From: Micrococcus flavus
GTDB taxonomy: Bacteria > Actinomycetota > Actinomycetes > Actinomycetales > Micrococcaceae
NCBI RefSeq assembly: GCF_014204815.1
Contig: NZ_JACHMC010000001.1
Coordinates: forward strand, 1,984,001 to 2,048,000
DNA length: 64,000 nucleotides
Direction: 5' to 3'
The stretch's first letter is position 1. Every line of letters starts with the position of its first letter. The translations under genes were made by a program, and so were the position numbers. The notes under the pieces were generated by a model, which was not told the origin of the DNA, did no database searches, and saw only the letters and a list, made by a program, of their open reading frames with translations. Shown here in pieces: positions 7,880-16,689 of the stretch.

Positions 7880-10657
7880 ATGCACGCGCCCCGCCTGCGC
7901 CTCGTCCGCACTGCCGCCACCGCGGCGGCCCTGACGCTGCTCGCCCCCGCCGTCCTGTCCGCCCCCGCCCAGGCCTCCCCGGCCGGGGACTCCCTCGTCA
8001 TCAACGAGGCCTACACGAACGGCGGCTCCGCCAACGCGGTCTACACGCACAAGTTCGTGGAGCTGTACAACCCCACGGACCAGCCGATCAGCCTGGACGG
8101 CTGGTCGCTGCAGTACCGCTCCGCCACCGGCACGTCCTCTCCGACCAACACGGTGGCGCTCTCGGGTGTGATCCCGGCGAAGGGCCACTTCCTCATCTCC
8201 GGCGGCTCCAACGGCACCACCAGCGCCGCCCTGCCCGAGGCGGACCTCGTGGCCGGCGGCTCGTTCAACCCGGCCGGGACGAAGGGCACCATCGTGCTCG
8301 CCGACCAGGCCGGCACCGTCACGGGCCTGCCCGTCGGCTCGATCCTGACCGACGACGTCGCCGGGGTCGCGGACGTGCTGGGCTACGGCACCTCGAACAC
8401 CTACGAGACCGCCCCGGCCGCCGCTCCCTCCGCCAACACGGATCCGAAGTCCATGACCCGCACCGACGGGGTGGACACGGACGACAACGCGGCGGACTTC
8501 ACGCTCACCGACACCCCGACGCCGACCGCCTCCTCCGCCTCGGGCGAGCCGCCGGTGGACCCGGTCGATCCCGTGGACCCGGTGGACCCGGCGCCGACGG
8601 CCCCGGTGCTGAGCATCGCCGAGATCCAGGGCACGGGCTCCGCGACCCCCTACGACGGCCAGGCCGTCACCACCACGGGCGTGGTCACGGCGGTCTACTC
8701 CACCGGCGGGTTCAACGGCTACTACATCCAGACGCCCGGCTCCGGCGGGGTCGAGGACGCCACCCCCGGCGCCTCCGACGGCGTCTTCGTCTACTCCCCC
8801 GAGACCGTCGGCTCCGTGGCGCTGGGCGAGACCGTCACGGTCACCGGCACGGCCGGCGAGTACTACGGCCTGACCCAGATCACGGTGTCCGCCGGCGGCG
8901 TGCAGACCTCGGCCGCGGCCGGCACGGTCAGCCCCCGCGCGCTGTCCTTCCCCCTGACCGAGGCGGAGAAGGAGGCCCACGAGGGCGAGCTGCTGGCCCC
9001 CGCCGGCGAGTGGACGGTCACGGACAACTACGACGTCAACCGCTACGGGTCCCTGGGCATCGTCCCGGGCACCGACCCGCTGGACAACCCGACCTCGGTG
9101 GCCCTGCCTGGCGCCGAGGCCCAGGCCGTCGCCGAGGCGAACGCCCAGAAGCTGATCGTCCTCGACGACGGCGCCGCCACCGACTTCGGCCGCTCGCCGG
9201 GCAACCAGGGCACGCTGCCGTACCTCGACCTCGACGACCCGGTGCGTGTCGGCGCCTCGCTCGACTTCCGCACGCCGGTGATCCTGGACTACCGGTACGA
9301 CGCCTGGTCCTTCCAGCCGCTCGAGCAGCTCACCGACGCGAACGCCGAGCGCGTGGAGCCCGTGTCCGTGGCGGACGACCGCCCGAAGGAGGCGGCGCCC
9401 GAGGCCGTGGGCGGCAACGTCAGCGTGGCCAGCTTCAACGTGCTCAACTACTTCACCACCCTGGGCGAGGAGGTCGCCGGCTGCGGCGCCTACCGCGACC
9501 GTGACGGCGATCCCGTCACCACGAACGGGTGCCTGCCCCGCGGCGCGTACGAGACCGAGGACTTCCTGCGCCAGCAGGAGAAGATCGCCACCGCGATCAA
9601 CGGCCTCAACACGTCCGTGGTCGCCCTCGAGGAGATCGAGAACTCCGAGAAGTTCGGCCTCGACCGCGACCATGCGCTCGCGCACCTCGTGGACGCCCTG
9701 AACGCGCAGGCCGGTGAGGAGAAGTGGGCCTACGTCGCCTCCCCCACGGACCGCCCCGCGGTCGAGGACGAGGACGTCATCCGCTCGGCGTTCATCTACC
9801 AGCCGGCCGAGGTCACCCCGATCGGCGAGTCCGTCCTCCTGGACGACCAGGTGAACTTCGACAACGCCCGCGAGCCGCTGGCCCAGCACTTCCGCGTGGC
9901 GGACGGCACCCCCGAGGGCGTCGAGGGCACCGACTTCGTGGCCATCACCAACCACTTCAAGTCCAAGGGCGGGTCCGGCGCCACCGGCGACAACGTGGAC
10001 TCCGGCGACGGTCAGGGCGCCTACAACGCCGACCGCGTGGCCCAGGCCGAGGCGCTCGTCGCCTTCGCGGAGGAGATGAAGGTGCGGGCCGGCACCGACC
10101 GGGTCCTGCTGCTGGGCGACTTCAACGCCTACGAGCAGGAGGACCCGATCCGGGTGATCGAGGCCGCCGGCTACATCTCCCAGGGCGCCAAGACGGACGA
10201 GTACTCGTACACGTACGACGGCGCCGTGGGCAGCCTGGACCACGTGTTCGCCTCGCCCGCCGCGGACGCCACGGTGACCGGCCAGGACATCTGGATGATC
10301 AACGCCAACGAGTCGATCGCCCTGGAGTACTCGCGGCACAACTACACCGCCGAGGACCTCTACTCGCCCGACCAGTGGCGCTCCTCGGACCACAATCCGA
10401 TCCTCGTGGGCATGCAGCTCGACGGGCCCGCCACCGACCCGGTGGACCCGGTCGACCCCGTGGACCCGGTGACCCCGGCGCCGGGCGAACAGTGCGACGC
10501 CGCCTTCAACGCGGCCGCGTGGATGCGCTGCGCCGGCGTCCATCCGGGCCAGGGGGGCAACGGCAAGCCGGGCGTGCACCCGGGCCAGGGTGACCACGGC
10601 AAGCCGGGCGGCCACCCGGGCCGCGGCCGCGCGCACGCGCCCGGTCAGCAGCGCTGA
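7880..10657 (+). CDS. ExeM/NucH-family secreted endonuclease
   Basis: Extracellular DNase of 925 residues. A signal peptide ends at AQA (residue 32). A lamin-tail domain follows (about 36-180), then a VDPVDP linker, an OB-fold domain typical of the family (about 240-350) and an endonuclease/exonuclease/phosphatase domain from about 512 to 845. In that domain are SFNVLNYF, LEEIEN, LLGDFNAYEQ, SLDHVFAS and SSDHNPI, which carry the metal and catalytic residues. The tail repeats VDPVDP and ends in a Gly/Pro/His HPGQG tract like that of the preceding 5'-nucleotidase. No membrane anchor is seen, so it may be released or wall-bound. ATG at 7880 follows a GAGAGG ribosome site; an in-frame upstream ATG gives no signal peptide. 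Confidence 0.9.
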   Translation: MHAPRLRLVRTAATAAALTLLAPAVLSAPAQASPAGDSLVINEAYTNGGSANAVYTHKFVELYNPTDQPISLDGWSLQYRSATGTSSPTNTVALSGVIPAKGHFLISGGSNGTTSAALPEADLVAGGSFNPAGTKGTIVLADQAGTVTGLPVGSILTDDVAGVADVLGYGTSNTYETAPAAAPSANTDPKSMTRTDGVDTDDNAADFTLTDTPTPTASSASGEPPVDPVDPVDPVDPAPTAPVLSIAEIQGTGSATPYDGQAVTTTGVVTAVYSTGGFNGYYIQTPGSGGVEDATPGASDGVFVYSPETVGSVALGETVTVTGTAGEYYGLTQITVSAGGVQTSAAAGTVSPRALSFPLTEAEKEAHEGELLAPAGEWTVTDNYDVNRYGSLGIVPGTDPLDNPTSVALPGAEAQAVAEANAQKLIVLDDGAATDFGRSPGNQGTLPYLDLDDPVRVGASLDFRTPVILDYRYDAWSFQPLEQLTDANAERVEPVSVADDRPKEAAPEAVGGNVSVASFNVLNYFTTLGEEVAGCGAYRDRDGDPVTTNGCLPRGAYETEDFLRQQEKIATAINGLNTSVVALEEIENSEKFGLDRDHALAHLVDALNAQAGEEKWAYVASPTDRPAVEDEDVIRSAFIYQPAEVTPIGESVLLDDQVNFDNAREPLAQHFRVADGTPEGVEGTDFVAITNHFKSKGGSGATGDNVDSGDGQGAYNADRVAQAEALVAFAEEMKVRAGTDRVLLLGDFNAYEQEDPIRVIEAAGYISQGAKTDEYSYTYDGAVGSLDHVFASPAADATVTGQDIWMINANESIALEYSRHNYTAEDLYSPDQWRSSDHNPILVGMQLDGPATDPVDPVDPVDPVTPAPGEQCDAAFNAAAWMRCAGVHPGQGGNGKPGVHPGQGDHGKPGGHPGRGRAHAPGQQR

Positions 10658-10686
10658 CCGGGCGGGGCGGCCGCCCACCCCGGACG

Positions 10687-10733
10687 ACGACGGCGGGCCG
10701 TCGGGAGCGCGTCTCCCGGCGGCCCGCCGTCGT
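10687..10733. terminator. Bidirectional hairpin terminator
   Basis: A perfect 14-bp stem (5' arm ACGACGGCGGGCCG) with an inner GGGA/TCCC pairing lies between the convergent nuclease and FAD-protein genes. Confidence 0.8.
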
Positions 10734-10743
10734 GCCCGGGGCC

Positions 10744-12723
10744 TCAGGCGCCGAGCAGGACCCGCGCGGCGGCGTCGGCGTCGGCCAGGAACAGGGCGCG
10801 GTCCCGGGCGTCGGCGCCGGCCTCCGCGGCGATGGCCGTGCCCCACTGCACGCCGGACAGCTGCAGTCCGAGCACCAGGATCCGCTCGTGGACGGCGCCG
10901 TCCGCGGACCGCAGGCGATGGGGCCGGGCGGTGACGTCGAAGCCCGTGCTGGGGCGCGGGGCGCCCTCCTCGTCCTCCCACGTGCCGGTGGCGGCGACCC
11001 CGTCGGCCAGCATCTGCCGGATCAGCGGGGCGGCCGCCGCGTCCACCCGGTTGGGCGGCATCATGGCCTCCACCAGCCAGGTGCCCTCCGTGACCGCCGG
11101 CTCCACGGCGTCCTCCGCGCCGACGCGCGGGCTGCGGACCCGGAACACGCCGGCCTCGGCGTCCGCGTCCACCTGCGGCGAGGGCCCCGCCCAGGTGAGC
11201 AGGCCCGCCCGGTGCAGGGCCAGCATCTGCTCGATCCGCACGAGCGGCGGGCCGGAGGCCAGCCCCTCCACCAGCGGCTCGAGCCACCCCTGGACGTCCC
11301 GGACGCGGGAGACCTCGGAGACCAGCCCCTGCGCCACCCATGTCTTGATGCGCAGCCGCCCCGCGTGCAGCGCGCCCACCGCCTGCATGAACGGGGAGTC
11401 CTCCCCGGCCGCCGCCTCCTCGCAGGCATGGCCCAGCAGCTCGGCGACCGCCCCCTGGTGCTCCGCGGCGCTCGGGAACACGGCGTCCCGGAAGGGTTCG
11501 GCCCACGAGCGGATGTCCAGGAGGCGCCGTTCGGGGGCGTAGCCCTGCAGGAGCTCCTCGGCGTGGCGGGCCGTCACGGGGGCGCCGCGGCCGGCGTCCT
11601 CGAACATGCCGACCAGCTCCAGCAGGAACCGCCCCGCGGCCACCGGTCCCCCGAGGGCCTCCGGGTGCACGCGAGCGAGCGTCGCGTAGTAGTGGCGCAT
11701 CACGTCCCGGTGGAGCAGGGGCCACACGTGCTCCGCGACGTCCAGCTCGCCGTGCCGGTCCAGCAGGTCCGCGACCGCCGCGTCCGAGAGGTACTCGAGG
11801 CGCACCCGCCGGGGGACGAAGGCGTCCACCTGGGCCTTCGGGAAGTAGGGCACGCCGCGCCGGGACATCAGGTGCAGCCGCGGCTCCCGGCCGGAGGGCG
11901 CGTACTCCAGGGCCTCTCCGGCACCGGCCCCGGTGGGACGGAAGACGCCTCCCCGGCCCTCGGTCAGCCGGGCCTGGAGGTCGAACGCGTTCAACCCCAT
12001 GCCGCGCACCAGCACCGTGTCCTCCGCCCCCACGGCGTCCACGTCCAGCTCCGCGGGCAGGTGCGGCCCCCGGTAGTGCAGGACGCCGGACTCCCGGGCC
12101 GTCTCGGCCAGACGCCGCTGGGCAGCGCTGAGCACCGCGTCCTGGTGGCCCAGGCACAGGACGACGGCGTCGGCCGTCAGCTCCTCGACGCCGGCCTCCA
12201 CCCGCGGGGTTCCGCCCGGGTCGCACGGCCGCAGCGTCAGGCGCGCGTCGCCGTCGTCCGTCGGGTGGAGCGCGACCGTCTCCGCGCGGTGCACGACCAC
12301 GTCCCGGACCTCCGGGCGTGCTCGCAGGGCGGCCAGGAGGGCGTCCGCCGTGTCCTCCAGATAGCGGCCGTACACGGCGCGGGGCGGGTAGTCCTCCCGC
12401 TCGAGGCCCCCCGCGGCGACGGGGTGGGCGCGGCGCCAGTCGTCGAAGGAGGCGGACACGGAGGACGGGCGCAGCCCGGGGTTGTCCGCGGCGCATGCGG
12501 TGGGGAAGAAGGCCGGGGTGTTCATGAGCAACAGGGGGTCCTGGTCCGGGCGCCACACGCGCCCGGAGCCGACCCGGTACGGGTCCACGAGGTGCAGGGT
12601 CCAGGACCCCGCGCCGGCCTGGTCCGACTCGAGTCGGGCCAGGAACCGGTCCAGCACCATGACGCCCCGTGGCCCGACCCCCACGACGGCGAGGGTGCGA
12701 TGCGCCACGACGGTCCGGTCCAC
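10744..12723 (-). CDS. FAD/NAD(P)-binding protein (NAD_binding_9 type)
   Basis: A 659-residue flavoprotein-like protein. The N-terminal dinucleotide-binding motif LAVVGVGPRGVMVLDRF matches the FAD/NAD(P)-binding domain often seen in putative hydroxylases and pyoverdine-type oxygenases. A second nucleotide-binding-like strand is ADAVVLCLGHQDAVLS, near residue 182. No signal peptide or transmembrane segment is seen. The reaction is unknown; members are often found with siderophore or secondary-metabolite genes, but no such genes are nearby. GTG at 12723 has a GGAGG ribosome site about 5 bases upstream. Confidence 0.75.
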   Translation of the reverse strand: MDRTVVAHRTLAVVGVGPRGVMVLDRFLARLESDQAGAGSWTLHLVDPYRVGSGRVWRPDQDPLLLMNTPAFFPTACAADNPGLRPSSVSASFDDWRRAHPVAAGGLEREDYPPRAVYGRYLEDTADALLAALRARPEVRDVVVHRAETVALHPTDDGDARLTLRPCDPGGTPRVEAGVEELTADAVVLCLGHQDAVLSAAQRRLAETARESGVLHYRGPHLPAELDVDAVGAEDTVLVRGMGLNAFDLQARLTEGRGGVFRPTGAGAGEALEYAPSGREPRLHLMSRRGVPYFPKAQVDAFVPRRVRLEYLSDAAVADLLDRHGELDVAEHVWPLLHRDVMRHYYATLARVHPEALGGPVAAGRFLLELVGMFEDAGRGAPVTARHAEELLQGYAPERRLLDIRSWAEPFRDAVFPSAAEHQGAVAELLGHACEEAAAGEDSPFMQAVGALHAGRLRIKTWVAQGLVSEVSRVRDVQGWLEPLVEGLASGPPLVRIEQMLALHRAGLLTWAGPSPQVDADAEAGVFRVRSPRVGAEDAVEPAVTEGTWLVEAMMPPNRVDAAAAPLIRQMLADGVAATGTWEDEEGAPRPSTGFDVTARPHRLRSADGAVHERILVLGLQLSGVQWGTAIAAEAGADARDRALFLADADAAARVLLGA

Positions 12724-13010
12724 GGTGTACCTCCTCCGGGCGGCGGGTCCACCCTGGACAGCACAGCCTAGTGGTTCAGGTCAAGGGATGAAGACCTCCT
12801 GGGAGGCCGGGCAGCGGACCCGGTACGACGCATCCTGAACCGCGCGATTCCGCGGGTGAATGCAGTTTCCTGACAGCGGCCTGGGAATCGTCGTTCGAGC
12901 GCGCCGACGCTGTTGACGCCGCACCCCGCCGTGCGGAATGGTGAGCGATGTGACGGGGCGAAAGCCTCGTGAACGAGTTCAACAATCCCGATTCAAAAGG
13001 AGCACTCATC

Positions 13011-13811
13011 ATGGATCGCAACGCTCTCGATCAGCTGCAGAACGGCGACGTCTTCTCCACCGACGGCGAGAAGATCGGCTCCGTCGGCCAGGTCTACCTG
13101 GACGACGTGACCAACGAGCCCACGTTCGTGACCGTCAAGACCGGCCTGTTCGGCGCGAAGGAGACCTTCGTCCCGCTGCAGCAGGCTCAGACCACCACCG
13201 ACGGCATCACCGTTCCCTTCACCAAGGACTTCGTGAAGGACGCCCCGAACGTGGACGCCGACGGCTCCCTCACCCCGGAGGAGGAGCAGCGCATCTACGA
13301 GTACTACTCCCTGGAGTACTCGGGCGCTGAGACCGACCGTCACGCCGCCGCCGGCACCGTGACCACCGGCACCGACCGCGTCGAGACCGAGCGTCGCGAC
13401 GTCGTCGACACCGACCGCCGCGCCGCCGTGGACAACGACGACGACTCGATGGTCCTGCGCGACGAGCACCTGCAGGTCGGCACCGAGCGCAAGGCCTCCG
13501 GCCGCGTGCGTCTGCGCAAGCAGTCCTACACCACCACCGAGACCGTCGAGGTCCCCGTGACCCGCGAGGAGGTCGTGGTGGAGCGCGAGTCCATCGACCC
13601 CAACTCCGCCGAGGCCCGCGTGGACGGCGACAACGAGGTGTCCGTGACCACCTACGAGGAGGTCCCGGTCGTCAACAAGACCGTGGAGGCCGAGAAGGTC
13701 TCCCTGGGCAAGCGTCACGTGCAGGACACCGAGACCGTCACCGAGGAGCTCACCCACGAGGACGTGCAGATCGACGGCGACGTCCGCAACGATCGCGACG
13801 GCCTGCGCTGA
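13011..13811 (+). CDS. PRC-barrel / DUF2382 (YsnF-like) stress protein
   Basis: A soluble 266-residue protein. The N-terminal PRC-barrel domain (about 1-80) contains GEKIGSVGQVYLDD. The C-terminal DUF2382 domain (about 145-260) has the repeated pattern VEVPVTREEVVVERE and EEVPVVNKTVEAEKVSLGK, as in YsnF general-stress proteins. Family members are linked to stress resistance, but the molecular role is unknown. The linker is very acidic and Thr-rich. Arginine codons here include many CGT and few CGG, unlike neighbouring genes, a hint of high expression. A strong AAAGGAG ribosome site precedes ATG 13011; an in-frame ATG at 12969 lacks one. Confidence 0.87.
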   Translation: MDRNALDQLQNGDVFSTDGEKIGSVGQVYLDDVTNEPTFVTVKTGLFGAKETFVPLQQAQTTTDGITVPFTKDFVKDAPNVDADGSLTPEEEQRIYEYYSLEYSGAETDRHAAAGTVTTGTDRVETERRDVVDTDRRAAVDNDDDSMVLRDEHLQVGTERKASGRVRLRKQSYTTTETVEVPVTREEVVVERESIDPNSAEARVDGDNEVSVTTYEEVPVVNKTVEAEKVSLGKRHVQDTETVTEELTHEDVQIDGDVRNDRDGLR

Positions 13812-13855
13812 TCGCACTGAGGGACAGCGCGGCTGACGCCGTGTGACCTCCCTTC

Positions 13856-13892
13856 GAAGGGCCCCGGACCCCTGGTGGATCCGGGGCCCTTC
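13856..13892 (+). terminator. Hairpin terminator after the PRC-barrel gene
   Basis: A 13-bp perfect stem (GAAGGGCCCCGGA and its complement) with an 11-base loop, followed by TCGTCGTT. Confidence 0.8.
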
Positions 13893-13997
13893 GTCGTTCC
13901 CTCCCGCGGGCGCAACGCGCACCCCCTTTGCCCGGGGCACCACGTGCACGGTAGGCTGATCCGGTCCGTCGCGCCTCGCGAGGCCGTGCGGACGGAG

Positions 13998-14086
13998 GGA
14001 GACGTGCCAGAGCGGCCGAATGGACTTCACTGCTAATGAAGGGCTCGCCGAAAGGTGGGCCGGGGGTTCAAATCCCCCCGTCTCCG
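13998..14086 (+). tRNA. tRNA-Ser (anticodon GCU)
   Basis: Acceptor GGAGACG / CGTCTCC, anticodon stem-loop CTTCA-CTGCTAA-TGAAG, long variable arm and T-loop GTTCAAAT. Discriminator G; CCA is not encoded. Confidence 0.92.
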
Positions 14087-14091
14087 CGAGA

Positions 14092-14126
14092 GAGGGCCCC
14101 GGATCCATGACGGATCCGGGGCCCTC
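14092..14126 (+). terminator. Hairpin terminator after tRNA-Ser(GCU)
   Basis: A perfect 15-bp stem (GAGGGCCCCGGATCC) around a 5-base loop starts six bases after the tRNA. The stem core is shared with the terminator at 13856-13892. Confidence 0.82.
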
Positions 14127-14176
14127 GACGCGTCCGGGGCTGCGGCTCTGTGAGGCAGCGGGTCCCACTCCGGTCC

Positions 14177-14237
14177 GGTCGACGTCCTTTCGCGGGGTCG
14201 CCCGGAACCAGGGCGACCCCGCGAAAGGACGTCGACC
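14177..14237. terminator. Very long perfect hairpin, probable terminator of the minus-strand gene
   Basis: A 27-bp uninterrupted stem closes a 7-base loop (14204-14210). Imperfect pairing continues outward (GTCCC at 14162-14166 with GGGAC at 14242-14246). It begins 9 bases after the stop of the minus-strand gene at 14247. The length far exceeds the 13-15 bp of the other terminators in this window. Confidence 0.65.
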
Positions 14238-14246
14238 CGGCGGGAC

Positions 14247-15083
14247 TCAGCCCCCGCCGTCCCGACGTTCCTTCATGCGGCGGAGCAGCTCGAACGCCTC
14301 TGGGACGGACAGGCTCGAATGGCTCGAGAGCTGCACCGCCGCTGACTCCAGGTTGCCGTCGCGGATCATGGCGGAGAGCTGGTCCCGCAGCCAGGGCGGC
14401 AAGTCCTCCGAGGCCAGGCGCACCGACTCGTCCCCGCGCATCACCTCCACCTCGAAGTGCGGCTCCTCCGGGGTCGGCGCCGCGGTCCAGTGGTCGGGGA
14501 TGGTCAGCGAGGTGAGCTCCTCCCGCTCCGCGGGGACCGGGGGGATGACAGGGCCGCCCGCGACGTCGTCGACCGCCGGCCCCTCCTCGGAGGCCCCGGC
14601 GACGGGGTTCGCGGCGTGCGCGCCGTGCGGACGCTCCGGACCGACGGGGCGGTCCTCGCCCACCGACGGGGCCCGGTCCTCGGCCTCGTCGTCCACGGCC
14701 GGCCCCTCCTTCGAGGGCGCCACCGACGTGTGCGACGTCGGCTCCTCCTCCGGTGCGGGCAGGGAGTAGACCTGCGGGTGCAGGGTCAGGGACTGGACGT
14801 CCAGGAGGGCGTCGCGCACGGAACGGCCCGTGTGCCGGCGGTAGTCGCGCACGGCCTCGAAGGGTCGCCCCTGGGCGATGTGCCCGTACACGGCCCGGTG
14901 GGTCTCCTCGTCCAGTCGACGAGCGGCCGCCCGGGCGCGTTCCGGTGTGGCCTCCCGCGAGATCTCCGGGGCGCCGGGGGAGTCCTCCGCGGCCGGGGAC
15001 GGACGGCCGGAGAGCCAGCGCGTGACGAGCAGGGTGAGGACGCCGATCACCACCACGGCGAGGATCGGGACGAGGTATTCCAT
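14247..15083 (-). CDS. Hypothetical membrane-anchored protein
   Basis: A 278-residue protein with one N-terminal membrane helix (about residues 3-24) and a mostly cytoplasmic, acidic, Pro-rich body. Two short helical segments resemble each other in layout: GRPFEAVRDYRRHTGRSVRD near 73, and DGNLESAAVQLSSHSSLSVP near 245. Each has the helix-turn-helix rhythm seen in the C-terminal part of ribosomal L7/L12-like proteins. The first would be typical of small actinobacterial L7/L12-like proteins, but no firm family can be named. ATG at 15083 lies 7 bases after TAGACT. A long hairpin follows the gene. Confidence 0.65.
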   Translation of the reverse strand: MEYLVPILAVVVIGVLTLLVTRWLSGRPSPAAEDSPGAPEISREATPERARAAARRLDEETHRAVYGHIAQGRPFEAVRDYRRHTGRSVRDALLDVQSLTLHPQVYSLPAPEEEPTSHTSVAPSKEGPAVDDEAEDRAPSVGEDRPVGPERPHGAHAANPVAGASEEGPAVDDVAGGPVIPPVPAEREELTSLTIPDHWTAAPTPEEPHFEVEVMRGDESVRLASEDLPPWLRDQLSAMIRDGNLESAAVQLSSHSSLSVPEAFELLRRMKERRDGGG

Positions 15084-15090
15084 GGGTCCG

Positions 15091-15096
15091 AGTCTA
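15091..15096 (-). promoter_or_regulatory. -10 hexamer, membrane-anchored hypothetical gene
   Basis: TAGACT on the minus strand, 7 bases before the ATG at 15083; predicts a leaderless mRNA. Confidence 0.5.
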
Positions 15097-15311
15097 GGGG
15101 CGAGTGCACCATCTCACCCCGGTCCGCACGGACGGCCCCGACCCCGCTCGCCCCGGCTGGCGTACAGTGAGAGGACAGGGGACCACCCGGGATCCGCGCC
15201 CACCCGTCCCGACGGATCGGCCGTGCCCCCAGGACGTCGGCCTCCTCGGAACCGCCTCGATACGACGCACACGAGCCGCAGACCTCGCAGACCTGACAGC
15301 GGAAGGACACC

Positions 15312-16661
15312 ATGCCGCACCTCGCACGCCCCGCCCGCCCCGTCCCCGGATCCTCCCGGACCGGACGCCGGCTCGCGCTGACAACGGGCCTCGCACTGGT
15401 GCTGACCGCCTGCTCCGCGCCCGCGGAGGACGGCCTCACCGCGGTCTCGTCCCCCGCAGCGTCCGCGACGTCGGCCCCCACCACCGCGGCCTCGTCCCCG
15501 GCCGCGGCCTCTTCCGGTCCCGGCTCGTCGGACGCACCCGCCGCGCCGGACCCGGCCCCCGCCACGCCCTCCTCCTCAGCGGCCGCGGCGCCGTCGTCCG
15601 ACGTCCCCCTGACGGCCCGCTCCCAGGAGGAGGTGCCCATGCGCGCCTTCACCGCGGACGAGCAGCCCCCGCAGTTCATCCTCTACTCCTTCGACGGCGG
15701 CTACCAGAACGACCGCTGGGACTACGTCCAGGACGTCGCGGAGGAGGCGGACGCGAAGTTCACCGTGTTCCAGTCCGGCATCCACCTCTTGGCCGACGAG
15801 AACCGGGAGTACTACCAGGCGCCCGGCAACAAGCCCGGCTACGTCAACAAGGAGCTCGGCGGGGACGAGGCCGAGATCGCGGCCCGCGTCACCAACATCA
15901 ACGAGGCCTACGCGCAGGGCCATGAGATCGGCACCCACATGAACGGGCACCTGTGCGCCACCGCCGACTACGGCGGGGACAAGTGGTCCACCGAGGAGTG
16001 GCTGGACGAGCTGGGCCAGTTCCAGGACATGTTCGCGGACCCCCGCGGGGTCAACGGCTACGGCGACGACTTCCCGGAGATGGAGGTGCCGCTCTCCGCG
16101 ATCCAGGGCACCCGGCTGCCGTGCCTGGACGGCACGTGGAAGGAGCTCGTCCCGGCGTTCGACGAGGTCGGCATCGAGTACGACACCTCCCGCGGCACCG
16201 GCAGCGTCGGCGTGTCCTGGCCCTACCAGGACGACGGCATCTGGGAGTTCGAGATGCCGATCGGCTACTCCCCCACCCTCGCGGACAGGGGCCACGACTC
16301 CCCCGTGGTGATGGCCATGGACTACAACTTCTGGATCTCCGGCAACGGGGGCGAGGAGGCCGACACGGCGGAGCTGCGGCAGTTCCAGCTGGACACGTAC
16401 CGGTACATGTACGAGTCGGCGTACCACGGCAACCGTGCCCCGCTCGTGTTCCCCAACCACTTCAACACCTGGGCGGGCAACGCCTTCAACCCCGCCGTGG
16501 CCCAGTCCATGCGCGAGTTCTGCGCCGAGGCGGACACCCACTGCGTGACCTACCAGCAGCTGATCGACTGGCTCGAGCTGCAGGACCCCGCGGTCCTCGC
16601 GGCCTGGCAGGAGCGCGACGCGTCCGCGACCGGCGAGGACGCCGCCGAGCTCGGCTGGTGA
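15312..16661 (+). CDS. Polysaccharide-deacetylase-like lipoprotein
   Basis: A 449-residue predicted lipoprotein: a basic N-terminus, a hydrophobic core and the lipobox LTAC give lipidation at Cys near residue 34, followed by a Ser/Ala/Pro-rich linker to about residue 100. The rest resembles NodB-type polysaccharide deacetylases. FILYSFDGG aligns with motif 1 (TFDDG) but has Gly in place of the second Asp, and GTHMNGH gives the H-x3-H of motif 2. The change could alter or abolish metal binding. It may act on cell-wall glycans at the outer face of the membrane. ATG at 15312 has a GGAAGGA ribosome site. A TACAGT hexamer at 15162-15167 is a possible -10. Confidence 0.75.
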   Translation: MPHLARPARPVPGSSRTGRRLALTTGLALVLTACSAPAEDGLTAVSSPAASATSAPTTAASSPAAASSGPGSSDAPAAPDPAPATPSSSAAAAPSSDVPLTARSQEEVPMRAFTADEQPPQFILYSFDGGYQNDRWDYVQDVAEEADAKFTVFQSGIHLLADENREYYQAPGNKPGYVNKELGGDEAEIAARVTNINEAYAQGHEIGTHMNGHLCATADYGGDKWSTEEWLDELGQFQDMFADPRGVNGYGDDFPEMEVPLSAIQGTRLPCLDGTWKELVPAFDEVGIEYDTSRGTGSVGVSWPYQDDGIWEFEMPIGYSPTLADRGHDSPVVMAMDYNFWISGNGGEEADTAELRQFQLDTYRYMYESAYHGNRAPLVFPNHFNTWAGNAFNPAVAQSMREFCAEADTHCVTYQQLIDWLELQDPAVLAAWQERDASATGEDAAELGW

Positions 16662-16689
16662 CCGGCCGCGCGTCGTGACGACGTGCTCC

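Noticed and set aside
5258-12556. A 2432-codon open frame on the minus strand
   Set aside because: It lies antisense to the 5'-nucleotidase and nuclease genes and has the Gly/Arg/Val/His-rich composition of a shadow frame in very GC-rich DNA. The plus-strand genes have signal peptides and domain motifs.
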